The notes below the pieces were generated by a model that was given only the letters and a program-made list of their open reading frames with translations, made no database searches and was not told the DNA's origin. A stretch of DNA of 20,791 nucleotides from JBBQHM01 sp038323965 (GTDB lineage: Bacteria > Verrucomicrobiota > Verrucomicrobiia > Chthoniobacterales > UBA10450), in the NCBI GenBank assembly GCA_038323965.1, contig JBBQHM010000032.1, positions 1 through 20,791 on the forward strand, read 5' to 3'. Made by a program: the position numbers and the translations under genes. This document shows positions 13,604 to 20,791 of the stretch, in pieces. Position 1 is the stretch's first letter; the number at the start of each line of letters is the position of its first letter.

Positions 13604-16207
13604 GTGGCCGCGCCGAAGTCCCTGAAAGACAAACTGCATCCGCGCCTGCTACAGTGGTTTTTCGCCACCTATCCGAGCTTCACCCACGCGCAGGAGCTTT
13701 GCGTACCAGCCGTGCTTGATGGCGAATCGATTCTGCTCACGTCGCCCACGGGGAGCGGAAAGACGCTCGCGGGATTCCTGGGGGTGTTCGACGCGCTCCT
13801 CCGCGAACTGGAGGCGACGAAGCGGATCGAGGGCGTACGCTGCATCTACGTTTCGCCGCTGCGCGCACTCGCTTACGACATCGAGAAAAATTTGCGCGCG
13901 CCGATTCAGGCGATGGGTCTCGAGAAGGAATTGCGCCTTCACCTGCGCACCGGCGACACCAAGGCGAGCGAGCGGGCGAAGTTCCGAAGTCGGCCGGAGC
14001 CGTTCCTGGTGACAACGCCGGAATCGCTCGCCGTACTCCTCGCGCAGGAAAATTATGCGCGACATCTGGCGGAGACGAAGTTTGTCATTGTCGACGAGTT
14101 GCACTCCTTCGCCGGCAACAAGCGCGGGGTTGATCTCAGCGTTTCCTTGGAGCGCCTGGAGGACTGGAGGGCAAGCGCGTCGCTTGCCGATTTTCGCTCC
14201 GGCAAGCGACGCGCTTGCCCTACAGTTTCGCCGATTTGTCGTATCGGTCTCTCGGCCACGGCCGCGCCGGTGGATCTGCTCGCACGCTTTCTTGTCGGCG
14301 TGGACCGGCCTTGTCGCGTTGCTGAGGCGCGAATCGAAAAGGAACAGATCGTCGAAGTCTTTTCGCCCATCCGCCGAAACCCGTATCCGCCGGCGGGCCA
14401 CACCGGCGCGCGCTTGTATCAGGAACTGGCGCAGCTGATCCGGGCCAAGGAATCGGTCATCGTTTTCACGAATGTCCGCTCGGCGGCGGAGCAGCTCGGG
14501 CTGCGCCTGAAGGAATTGCTGCCGGAACTGGCGGACAAGATTGAGACGCATCACGCGTCGCTGGATCGGAGTGTCCGGCTGGAGGTCGAGGATCGTCTGA
14601 AGAATGGCGAACTGCGCGCCGTGGTTTGCTCGACCAGTCTGGAACTCGGCATCGACATCGGCGCGGTCGACCTGGTGGTGATGGTCGCGACGCCGAAAGG
14701 GGTATCGCGCGCGATCCAGCGGATCGGTCGTTCAGGTCATTCGATCAACCGAAGCAGTCACGGCATTCTCGTAGCGACGAACATCAACGATCTGGTCGAA
14801 GCAACGACGACCGCCAAACTGGCGCGGGAACGCGCGCTGGATCCGATCAAAATTCTGGAAAAACCGTTCGACGTCCTGGCGCAACACATTGTCGGCCTGG
14901 CCGCGCTCCGACCGAGCGCCGCTAACGATATTTATAAATTGATCGTGCGCGCGCTGCCGTTTCGGGAGCTGACCCGCGATGAGTTCGATCGTGTGCTCCG
15001 TTACCTCGAAGGCGGCGGTGAAGCCCTCGCCCGGCAATACGCCGGTGTTTTCGGGAAGATTATCGTCGACGCGGACGGGCTCGTCTCGGTCGCGTCCCCC
15101 AAAGTCGCGCGAGAGTTCCTGGTCAACATCGGGACGATTGTTTCCGAGGGACATATCGACGTGATTCTCCGCCGGCGCCGCCTCGGTTCCGTGGAGGAGG
15201 CGTTCATTAAGCAGGTTCAAATTGGCGACCTTTTCGTCCTGGGCGGGCGCGTGCTGCGCCTTCTGGAAACGGGCGTGCAGGAAGCGTTCGTCGAAAGCGC
15301 CGACGGGCAACTGCCGACGATCCCGCGCTGGAACGCGGCGAAAATGCCGCTGACCTCCGGCCTTGCGCGGGCGGTGCGGGAATTGCGCGCGGCCCTCGCG
15401 CAACGTCTGCGCGCCCGCGCGGAAGACGTGCCGGTTCTCGAATGGCTGGTCGAGAATTATCAAATCTCGCTCGCGAATGCGCAGGCGATTGTTGAGCAAT
15501 TCCGGGCGCAACTACTGGTCTCGGACGTGCCGACGGGCGAGCGCATGTTGATCGAGCTCTACCGCGACGAAGAGTTTTCGCATTACTTTTTTCACGCACT
15601 CATCGGACGCAGCGCGAACGATGCGCTGTCGCGGATCGTGGCGTGGCGAGTGAAGAATCGGATTGGGGGGAATGCGCTGGTGACAATCGATGATTATGGT
15701 TTTCTGCTTACGTTGCGACCGTTCCAGGAACTCACCTTGGAAGATTGGCGGCTTTGTTTTGAACGTGAAGGCGCGGAAGAGGATCTGCACGCCGCGTTGC
15801 ACGGCTCGGAGCTGGTGAAGTGGCAATTTCGCGGCGTCGCGCAAACCGGATTGATGGTGCCGCGCAAATATCCCGGGCAGGATCGAAAGAAGCGCCAGTT
15901 AAATTGGAGCACGGAAGTAATCTTTCGCGTGCTCGAGCAACACGAACCGGATCACCCACTGCTCGAAGAAGCGTATCGGCAGGCAACGCACATTTTTCTC
16001 GATGCCGACGAGGCGAATGCGTTTCTGCAAAGCGTGGAGCATTTCGCGTGGGACCTGCGCGAACTTGCCGTGATCTCGCCCTTTTCGTTTCCGATTTACG
16101 CCAGCAAGATAAAGGAAAGCATGATGCTGGAAGATCCGGCCGCGGCGGTCGAACGCATCTATCACGAGATGTATGCGCGGTTCCAAGACATTACAAAGTC
16201 CGCCTAG
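13604..16207 (+). CDS. Lhr-like DEAD/H superfamily II helicase
   Basis: An 867-residue helicase of the Lhr/Lhr-core group, acting on DNA or RNA:DNA in repair. Motif I is SPTGSGKT (47-54), motif Ia SPLRALA, motif II DELH (164-167), motif III SAT (217-219). In the second RecA lobe, ESVIVFTNVRSAAE, STSLELGIDIG and QRIGRSGH (motif VI) are visible. A winged-helix and Lhr-specific C-terminal domain follow (SGLARAVRELR ... WRVKNRIGGNALVTIDDYGF). The GTG at 13604 begins the family N-terminus. Residues 189-206 are encoded by a perfect 21-bp inverted repeat and its loop, inserted in frame between SLERLEDW and RIGLSAT; other Lhr proteins have a much shorter link there. The insertion sits in a surface linker ahead of motif III and may be tolerated. 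Confidence 0.92.
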   Translation: MAAPKSLKDKLHPRLLQWFFATYPSFTHAQELCVPAVLDGESILLTSPTGSGKTLAGFLGVFDALLRELEATKRIEGVRCIYVSPLRALAYDIEKNLRAPIQAMGLEKELRLHLRTGDTKASERAKFRSRPEPFLVTTPESLAVLLAQENYARHLAETKFVIVDELHSFAGNKRGVDLSVSLERLEDWRASASLADFRSGKRRACPTVSPICRIGLSATAAPVDLLARFLVGVDRPCRVAEARIEKEQIVEVFSPIRRNPYPPAGHTGARLYQELAQLIRAKESVIVFTNVRSAAEQLGLRLKELLPELADKIETHHASLDRSVRLEVEDRLKNGELRAVVCSTSLELGIDIGAVDLVVMVATPKGVSRAIQRIGRSGHSINRSSHGILVATNINDLVEATTTAKLARERALDPIKILEKPFDVLAQHIVGLAALRPSAANDIYKLIVRALPFRELTRDEFDRVLRYLEGGGEALARQYAGVFGKIIVDADGLVSVASPKVAREFLVNIGTIVSEGHIDVILRRRRLGSVEEAFIKQVQIGDLFVLGGRVLRLLETGVQEAFVESADGQLPTIPRWNAAKMPLTSGLARAVRELRAALAQRLRARAEDVPVLEWLVENYQISLANAQAIVEQFRAQLLVSDVPTGERMLIELYRDEEFSHYFFHALIGRSANDALSRIVAWRVKNRIGGNALVTIDDYGFLLTLRPFQELTLEDWRLCFEREGAEEDLHAALHGSELVKWQFRGVAQTGLMVPRKYPGQDRKKRQLNWSTEVIFRVLEQHEPDHPLLEEAYRQATHIFLDADEANAFLQSVEHFAWDLRELAVISPFSFPIYASKIKESMMLEDPAAAVERIYHEMYARFQDITKSA
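14164..14225. repeat. In-frame palindromic element within the lhr-like gene
   Basis: Arms 14168-14188 and 14201-14221 are perfect reverse complements (21 bp); the match extends to 25 bp with one mismatch (14164-14188 and 14201-14225). The loop is 12 bases (14189-14200). Each arm is itself close to a palindrome around GCAAGCGCGTCGCTTGC. Both arms are exactly seven codons in phase with the helicase frame. This is the look of a REP-like or MITE-like palindromic unit that has entered a coding gene. Confidence 0.85.
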
Positions 16208-16257
16208 TTGCATTCCTTTGTCTCGCCTTGATTTGTCTCCAACTTCAGGCTGACGAG

Positions 16258-17643
16258 ATGCGATCTTCATTCCTTTTCTTGGCGGCGGTTGCGAGTCTGG
16301 CCGTCCCTCTTTCCGCGCAAACGACGGAATCGAACAAAAACGTCGATGAGGCAGTGATGGCGCAGTTGGCAAAGAGCGAAGCTCCCAGCGCGTCGATCGC
16401 CGTGGTGCAGGACGGGAAACTTGTTTACGCGAACGCCTATGGCTTCGCGCAGGTCGATCCGAAACGACCCGCGGAAAAGACGATGCGCTACAGCATCGGC
16501 TCGATCAGCAAACAGTTCACCGCCGCCGCGATTTTACTCCTGGCGGAAGAAGGAAAGGTTTCACTCGAAGACAAGGTCGTCCGTTGGTTGCCAAATCTCA
16601 CGCGAGCGAAGGATGTGTCGATTCGCCAATTACTTTCGATGACATCGGGCTACCAGGATTTCTGGCCGCAGGATTACGTCATGCCGATGATGTTGAAGCC
16701 GGTCACCGCGGCGGAAATCGCCGAGCGCTGGGCCACGATCCCGCTGGATTTCGACCCGGGGAGCAAGTGGCAATACAGCAACACCAACTACGTCATCGCG
16801 GGAATGATCGCGGAGAAAGTGGCGGGCGAAGCGCTCTTTGGTTTCCTGCAAAGGCGAATCTTCGCGCCGCTGCAAATGACCTCGGTCGTGAACACGGATG
16901 AAGGCGCGCTCGCGGCGGAACAACCGCAACGATATTTGCGTTATGGTGGCGGCCCGCTGCGCGTCGCGCCCAAAGAAGGGCGAGGCTGGATGTTTGCCGC
17001 GGGCGAGTTGGCCATAACCGCGAGCGACCTCGCAAAATGGGACATCTCCCTGATCGACCAATCGATTCTCCGACCCGAATCATATCGAGAGCTGGAAACG
17101 GAGACGCGCCTCTCGAGCGGTGCGGGCACTAACTACGGCCTCGGCGTCAGCGTGATGATGCGCGACGGGCGGCGCCTGGTTTCGCACGGCGGCGAAGTTT
17201 CCGGTTTCACCGCGACGAACGAGATTTTCCCGGACAGCCACGCCGCCGTGATCGTTTTCACGAACATGGATGCGACGGATGCGTCCCGCCAAATTGCGGG
17301 CGCGCTCGAGTCGATCCTTTTCACCAAAACGGACGCGGAGACCGGCACATCCTTGGAGACAATGAAGGGTATTCTTTCCTCGCTCCGGCAAGGGAAAATC
17401 GATCGCGCGCTTTTCACCGCGAATGCGAACGCTTATTTTTCCGAACAGGCGCTGTCCGATTTCGCGGCCGTTCTTCAGCCGCTAGGCGCGCCGCAGACGT
17501 TTGTGCAGGAAGCTCAGAACCTGCGCGGAGGAATGACGGCGCGGCGTTACCTGATCAAATTCGGCACGAAATCGTTTCGGCTCACGACGTTCATTTTGCC
17601 TGATGGAAAGATCGAGCAATACCAGATGGCGCCGAGCGAATAG
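16258..17643 (+). CDS. Serine hydrolase, beta-lactamase / class C (S12) family
   Basis: A 461-residue exported protein with a signal peptide (MRSSFLFLAAVASLAVPLSA, then QTTE). The three active-site motifs of the family are present: SxxK at S82-I-S-K85, Y173-S-N175 and H310-G-G312. Members include class C beta-lactamases, D-aminopeptidases, esterases and low-molecular-weight penicillin-binding proteins; most environmental members are not resistance enzymes. Residues from about 345 to 461 form an extra C-terminal domain that also occurs in other beta-lactamase-family proteins of this type; its job is unclear. The ATG at 16258 is chosen for the signal peptide, since the frame further upstream only shadows the helicase gene. 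It follows the helicase stop by 50 bases on the same strand. Substrate unknown. Confidence 0.9.
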   Translation: MRSSFLFLAAVASLAVPLSAQTTESNKNVDEAVMAQLAKSEAPSASIAVVQDGKLVYANAYGFAQVDPKRPAEKTMRYSIGSISKQFTAAAILLLAEEGKVSLEDKVVRWLPNLTRAKDVSIRQLLSMTSGYQDFWPQDYVMPMMLKPVTAAEIAERWATIPLDFDPGSKWQYSNTNYVIAGMIAEKVAGEALFGFLQRRIFAPLQMTSVVNTDEGALAAEQPQRYLRYGGGPLRVAPKEGRGWMFAAGELAITASDLAKWDISLIDQSILRPESYRELETETRLSSGAGTNYGLGVSVMMRDGRRLVSHGGEVSGFTATNEIFPDSHAAVIVFTNMDATDASRQIAGALESILFTKTDAETGTSLETMKGILSSLRQGKIDRALFTANANAYFSEQALSDFAAVLQPLGAPQTFVQEAQNLRGGMTARRYLIKFGTKSFRLTTFILPDGKIEQYQMAPSE

Positions 17644-17652
17644 TTGCGCTCG

Positions 17653-17699
17653 CGCTTTCGCGGAAAGCGGAAAGAGGCGGACCGGTTGCCCGATCCGCC
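17653..17699 (-). terminator. Hairpins between the serine hydrolase and pilC, terminator for pilC
   Basis: On the minus strand, 17699-17676 forms a 10-bp stem (GGCGGATCGG against CCGGTCCGCC, one T-G pair) closed by a GCAA tetraloop and followed by TCTTTCC. A second small hairpin of 7 bp (CGCTTTC / GAAAGCG, loop of 3) lies at 17653-17669. The T-run is weak. The first stem could also serve the plus-strand gene, whose downstream side reads CCTCCCCTGTCTTTT. Confidence 0.55.
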
Positions 17700-17750
17700 C
17701 CTCCCCTGTCTTTTGAGCAGCTTCTCCCTAGCTTTTGCTCTCTGACATCC

Positions 17751-18980
17751 CTATTTGCCGTTGCCGCTTTGCGACACGACTTCGTTCAATTTGAAGATCG
17801 GAAGGAACATCGCGATGACGATGCCGCCCACGATCACTCCGAGGAAAACAATCAGCAGCGGCTCGATCAACGAGGTGAGGGCGTCGAGCATCGCCTCGAT
17901 TTCTTCGTCCCAGAAATCAGCCATTTTTTCGAGCATGGTATCGATCTTGCCGGTCGATTCGCCGGCGGAAACCATCCGCAATAGCATCGGCGGGAAGATT
18001 GCCTTGCGGGACAGCGCGGTGCTCAGGTTGTCACCCTTCTCCACGTCTGCGCTAACGCCTTTTAGGCTCTCTTCGACGACGTGATTGCCGGCGGAACCGC
18101 CGACAATGTCGAGCACTTCCAGGATCGGCACGCCGCTGCGGATCAGCTGCGCAAAGGTGCGCGCGAAACGCGACATGCAGATCTTATGAATGAGCGGGCC
18201 GAAGACGGGCAGCTTCAGTTTCCACTTGTCCCAGATTTGTTTCCCACGCTTCGAGCGCAGGAATGTCCGGATGCCAAAGACGGTGCCGAAAATGATCGCG
18301 ACCAGGTAATACCATTGGCCGCGAATGAAATTGCTAACGTCGATTAGAAACTGCGTCGGCGCCGGCAGCTTGGCCCCGAAGTCGGCAAAGATTTCACCAA
18401 AGACCGGGACGACGCGAACGATGAGGAAGGTCGTGATCGCAAACGCGATGATGATGACGATGACCGGATAAGTCATGGCCGACTTCACCTTTTTGCGCAG
18501 GCGTGCGCTCGCTTCGAGGAAACCGGCGAGCCGGTCGAGAATTTCAGCGAGCAAGCCGCCCGTTTCACCCGCCTTTACCATGCTGACGTAGAGGCGATTG
18601 AACACGCGCGGGTGTTTGGCGATCGATTCGTTAAAGGTTTCGCCGCCTTGCACGCGGGTGGTGACGTCACTGATGACGAAACGAAGGGCGCGCTGCTTCC
18701 GCGCGTCGCATTGATCGTAGAGCGCCGTCATCGCCTGGACGAGCGAGATGCCGGCCTCGATCATGGTCGCGAGCTGGCGGGTAAAGAGAACGAGGTCGGT
18801 TTCCTTGACCTTCTTGATCTTGTTTTTAGTTTTGGTGACGGTGGACTTGCGCTGGAGCGACAGGACCATCAGGCCGCGACTCATCAAACTGGTCACGGCG
18901 TTGTCTTCGTTAAGGGCGTCCTGCACTCCGGACACGATGCGGCCGGCGGTATCCCGCGCCTGATAGGAGAAGGTGATCAT
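17751..18980 (-). CDS. GspF/PilC inner-membrane platform protein
   Basis: A 409-residue type II secretion/type IV pilus assembly platform protein of normal length. An N-terminal cytoplasmic arm begins FSYQARDTAGRIVSG. Two GspF domains follow (about 66-190 and 270-393), each with the GETGG or GESTGKI turn near residues 137 and 347. Membrane helices lie at about 170-192, 218-238 and 373-395. It anchors the pilus or pseudopilus assembly ATPase and prepilin to the inner membrane. No other pilus or secretion genes are in the window, so the system cannot be named; in many bacteria pilC-like genes stand apart from the rest. The ATG at 18980 has a weak ribosome site. Confidence 0.93.
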   Translation of the reverse strand: MITFSYQARDTAGRIVSGVQDALNEDNAVTSLMSRGLMVLSLQRKSTVTKTKNKIKKVKETDLVLFTRQLATMIEAGISLVQAMTALYDQCDARKQRALRFVISDVTTRVQGGETFNESIAKHPRVFNRLYVSMVKAGETGGLLAEILDRLAGFLEASARLRKKVKSAMTYPVIVIIIAFAITTFLIVRVVPVFGEIFADFGAKLPAPTQFLIDVSNFIRGQWYYLVAIIFGTVFGIRTFLRSKRGKQIWDKWKLKLPVFGPLIHKICMSRFARTFAQLIRSGVPILEVLDIVGGSAGNHVVEESLKGVSADVEKGDNLSTALSRKAIFPPMLLRMVSAGESTGKIDTMLEKMADFWDEEIEAMLDALTSLIEPLLIVFLGVIVGGIVIAMFLPIFKLNEVVSQSGNGK

Positions 18981-19237
18981 AACTGGGTGCAGTAATTATA
19001 GCAGTTATGGTGCCAGTGGAACCTGTAGAGAAGACAGTATTTCAGAATCAGCGCTCGCTCTTTCCTCCCGGAGCGAATCGGTCCTGGGAGCCTGCCAAAG
19101 TCGGGCGGACTACCTACCAGCTTACCGACTCCCGACCAACAACCCCTGTTTCCGCGGCGCGGGAAGATCGAGACACTTTTCCAAATCCCGATGCGCCGCA
19201 GGGGTCCAACCCTTCACCCGGCGCCTGATTGGAACCG
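18981..19237. other. Intergenic region before pilC, with a possible promoter
   Basis: About 257 bases between the rpiB stop and the pilC start. On the minus strand a perfect TATAAT lies at 19000-18995, only 14 bases before the pilC ATG, without a good -35 box at 17 bases; it would give an almost leaderless message. A stem of 6 bp (GTCGGG 19100-19105, CCCGAC 19131-19136) is also visible. A plus-strand frame at 19007-19228 lacks any protein-like character. I see no known riboswitch. Confidence 0.3.
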
Positions 19238-19678
19238 CTAGGAACCGTATCGATCCAATTCCTGCACCCGCGGGACGTGCCGCCCGCCTTCGAAGGCGGT
19301 CGCTAACCAAACGCGCACGACTGCGAGCGCGGTTTCTTCCGGGATGACGCGCTCGCCGAGCGAGAGCACATTGGCGTCGTTATGCTGACGGGACAGGCGC
19401 GCCACTTCCTCATTCCAGCAAAGCGCGCAACGCACCCCTCGCACCTTGTTCGCAGCCATCGCCTCGCCATTGCCCGAGCCGCCGAAAACCATTCCGCGAT
19501 CGCACTCTCCGCGCGCCACCGCCTCCGCCGCCGGCCGGCAGAAAAGTGGATAATCAACCGGGGGCGTCTCGGCGAAGGTGCCGAAATCTTTCACTTCGTG
19601 CCCGAGCGATTCGACCAGCGCTTTCACCTTTTCCTTTAATTGGAAACCGGCGTGATCACTTCCGAGAGAAATTTTCAT
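19238..19678 (-). CDS. rpiB: Ribose-5-phosphate isomerase B (RpiB/LacAB family)
   Basis: A 146-residue isomerase that interconverts ribose 5-phosphate and ribulose 5-phosphate in the pentose phosphate pathway. SDHAGF (7-12) starts the fold; GGSGNGEAMAANKVRG (66-81) is the substrate loop and H99-N100-D101-A102 follows. The loop has Gly-Gly-Ser in place of the CGTGIG of enterobacterial RpiB, so the catalytic cysteine is absent; E72 in GNGE is the base, as known for the mycobacterial type of RpiB. The ATG at 19678 is chosen: it is 8 bases after the dnaJ stop and preceded by AAAAGGCGGG. The longer frame has no family support. It sits second in an operon with the DnaJ-like gene. Confidence 0.92.
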   Translation of the reverse strand: MKISLGSDHAGFQLKEKVKALVESLGHEVKDFGTFAETPPVDYPLFCRPAAEAVARGECDRGMVFGGSGNGEAMAANKVRGVRCALCWNEEVARLSRQHNDANVLSLGERVIPEETALAVVRVWLATAFEGGRHVPRVQELDRYGS

Positions 19679-19686
19679 CCCGCCTT

Positions 19687-20682
19687 TTAGCTGTTCGACT
19701 CGGCCGGACGCAACTGTGCGAGTTGCTGCCACAGCGCCCGCTCCTGCTCACTCAACTGTTTCGGCAACTGAATCTGGACTGCGACATAGAGATCGCCCCG
19801 GCTTCCCGAGACACCCGGCAGCCCGCGTTCGCGCAGGCGAAAACGCTGGCCACCTTGCGTGCCAGCCGGAAGTTTCAGTCGCGCATTCCCTTCCAAGGTC
19901 GGGACGGTCAGGGTGTCACCGAGGACTGCTTGCGACGGGGCGATTTTGACCTCGTGGACCAGGTCATTTCCTTCCACCACGAAGTCAGGATGCCGCGCCA
20001 GGCGGACCCGCAGAAATAAATCACCGCTCTTCCCTCCGCGCTCCCCTGCTTCGCCCTGGCCCGCAAGACGAATGCGCTGACCTTCGCGCACCCCACGCGG
20101 GATCTTGACCTGATACGTCTCGACTTTTTTCGAGCCCGCTCGCTTCAACGAGACCTGGCGCGTCGCTCCGTGGAGCGCCTCCTCCAATGGCACCATGATA
20201 TCGGCCTCGACGTCGCTGCCGCGCTCGGCGGCAACGCGCTGACCAAAGCCCGCCGCCCCGCCGCCACCGCCAAACGCCGAGCGACCGCGGCCACCGCCGA
20301 AGAACGTCTCGAAAAAGTCGCTGAACCCCGTTCCGCCAAACTCGAATTCGACATTGCCACCGTTGCCGCCGGCGCCAAACGGATTGAATTCACCCCGCTG
20401 ACCTCCCGCGCCCCAATTCGGCGGCGGTTGGAATCCACCGCCCGGCTGATTCCAATTCGCGCCTAGCTCGTCGTATTTTCGCCGCTTCTCCGCGTCGCTC
20501 AGGACCTCGTAGGCTTCGTTGATCTGCTTAAATTTTTCCTCGGCGGCGGCTTTCTCCTTCGCCTTCGCCATGTCAGGATGATATTTGCGCGCGAGCTTGC
20601 GGAACGCGCTCTTGATCTCATCCTCACTCGCGGTTTTCGCCACGCCGAGGGTCTCGTAATAATCGCGGAACTGCACTGCCAT
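19687..20682 (-). CDS. DnaJ/CbpA-type co-chaperone without zinc fingers
   Basis: A 331-residue Hsp40 that delivers unfolded clients to DnaK and stimulates its ATPase. The J domain is residues 6-72 with HPD at 35-37. A Gly/Phe-rich stretch with many GGGG runs spans about 80-150. Then come the two C-terminal substrate-binding beta domains (SDVEADIMVPLEEALHGATRQV and GDLYVAVQIQLPKQLSEQE). The CxxCxGxG zinc repeats of DnaJ are absent, so this is the class B (CbpA/DnaJ2) layout. The stop is 8 bases before rpiB on the same strand. The ATG at 20682 matches the family start; the ribosome site before it is weak. Confidence 0.93.
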   Translation of the reverse strand: MAVQFRDYYETLGVAKTASEDEIKSAFRKLARKYHPDMAKAKEKAAAEEKFKQINEAYEVLSDAEKRRKYDELGANWNQPGGGFQPPPNWGAGGQRGEFNPFGAGGNGGNVEFEFGGTGFSDFFETFFGGGRGRSAFGGGGGAAGFGQRVAAERGSDVEADIMVPLEEALHGATRQVSLKRAGSKKVETYQVKIPRGVREGQRIRLAGQGEAGERGGKSGDLFLRVRLARHPDFVVEGNDLVHEVKIAPSQAVLGDTLTVPTLEGNARLKLPAGTQGGQRFRLRERGLPGVSGSRGDLYVAVQIQLPKQLSEQERALWQQLAQLRPAESNS

Positions 20683-20791
20683 CGCCGCGCAAACATCGAT
20701 GGGTTGTCTCGCCGCGCAACTGAATCGAAAGGCCGTCGTCGGAACCCCGGAAGAGATTCCCTGCGGAAAAAAGGCCTGTTATTTGGGGGGG
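20683..20791. other. Upstream region of the DnaJ-like gene, window edge
   Basis: The last 109 bases hold no convincing frame. On the minus strand this is the leader of the dnaJ-like gene. A GGCCTTTTTTCCGC run lies near 20767-20780. I see no CIRCE element or clear promoter. Confidence 0.3.

Noticed and set aside
15820..16257. Long upstream extension of the serine hydrolase
   Set aside because: It lies in a shifted frame inside the helicase gene; the signal peptide at 16258 marks the true start.
19007..19228. 73-codon plus-strand frame between pilC and rpiB
   Set aside because: Pro/Arg/Thr-rich translation with no domain, no ribosome site, and out of keeping with the flanking genes.
1..20791. 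CRISPR array, insertion sequence or complete prophage
   Set aside because: No regularly spaced repeats, transposase, integrase or phage structural genes were seen on either strand. I also saw no second copy of the tmRNA 3' end, but without a search tool a short one could be missed.

Overview
The window is about 20.8 kb of moderately GC-rich bacterial DNA. The set of genes (a tmRNA with a tag ending in LALAA, an Lhr-like helicase, RarA, a DUF1460 protein, a GspF/PilC protein, an RpiB with the GGSGNGE loop and a zinc-finger-less DnaJ) and the style of the accessory genes fit a Verrucomicrobiota-like soil bacterium. That assignment is an inference from gene content, not a measured placement.

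Left part (1-8291), accessory. It holds the end of a NicO/UreH-type metal transporter with a histidine-rich loop, a cytochrome P450, and a surface-polysaccharide cluster on both strands. The cluster has a zinc-ribbon methyltransferase, two GT4 glycosyltransferases, and a tight minus-strand set of three: a DegT-type sugar aminotransferase, a GNAT acetyltransferase and a GT2 glycosyltransferase (14-bp gap, then a GTGA overlap). A second GNAT, clearly paralogous to the first, lies on the plus strand. The likely joint role is to make an N-acylated amino sugar and transfer it into a cell-surface glycan.

Junction (about 8425-9628). An intact ssrA (tmRNA) gene on the minus strand has its 3' end facing a run of three broken plus-strand genes: the tail of a CDF metal transporter, the tail of a DoxX protein, and a secreted cupredoxin cut off before its copper ligands. 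The window shows no terminator after the tmRNA. This looks like a recombination or old integration boundary between the accessory left part and the more conserved right part.

Right part (9735-20791), mostly housekeeping. It has a frameshifted secreted protein gene of unknown function, a sulfotransferase, a secreted DUF1460 (NlpC/P60-like) protein divergent from rarA, an Lhr-like helicase, a serine hydrolase of the beta-lactamase/class C family, pilC/gspF, and a dnaJ-like/rpiB pair. The lhr-like gene carries a perfect 21-bp inverted repeat exactly in frame inside its coding sequence. It resembles a palindromic mobile unit accepted as a peptide insertion, and it is the most striking sequence feature in the window.
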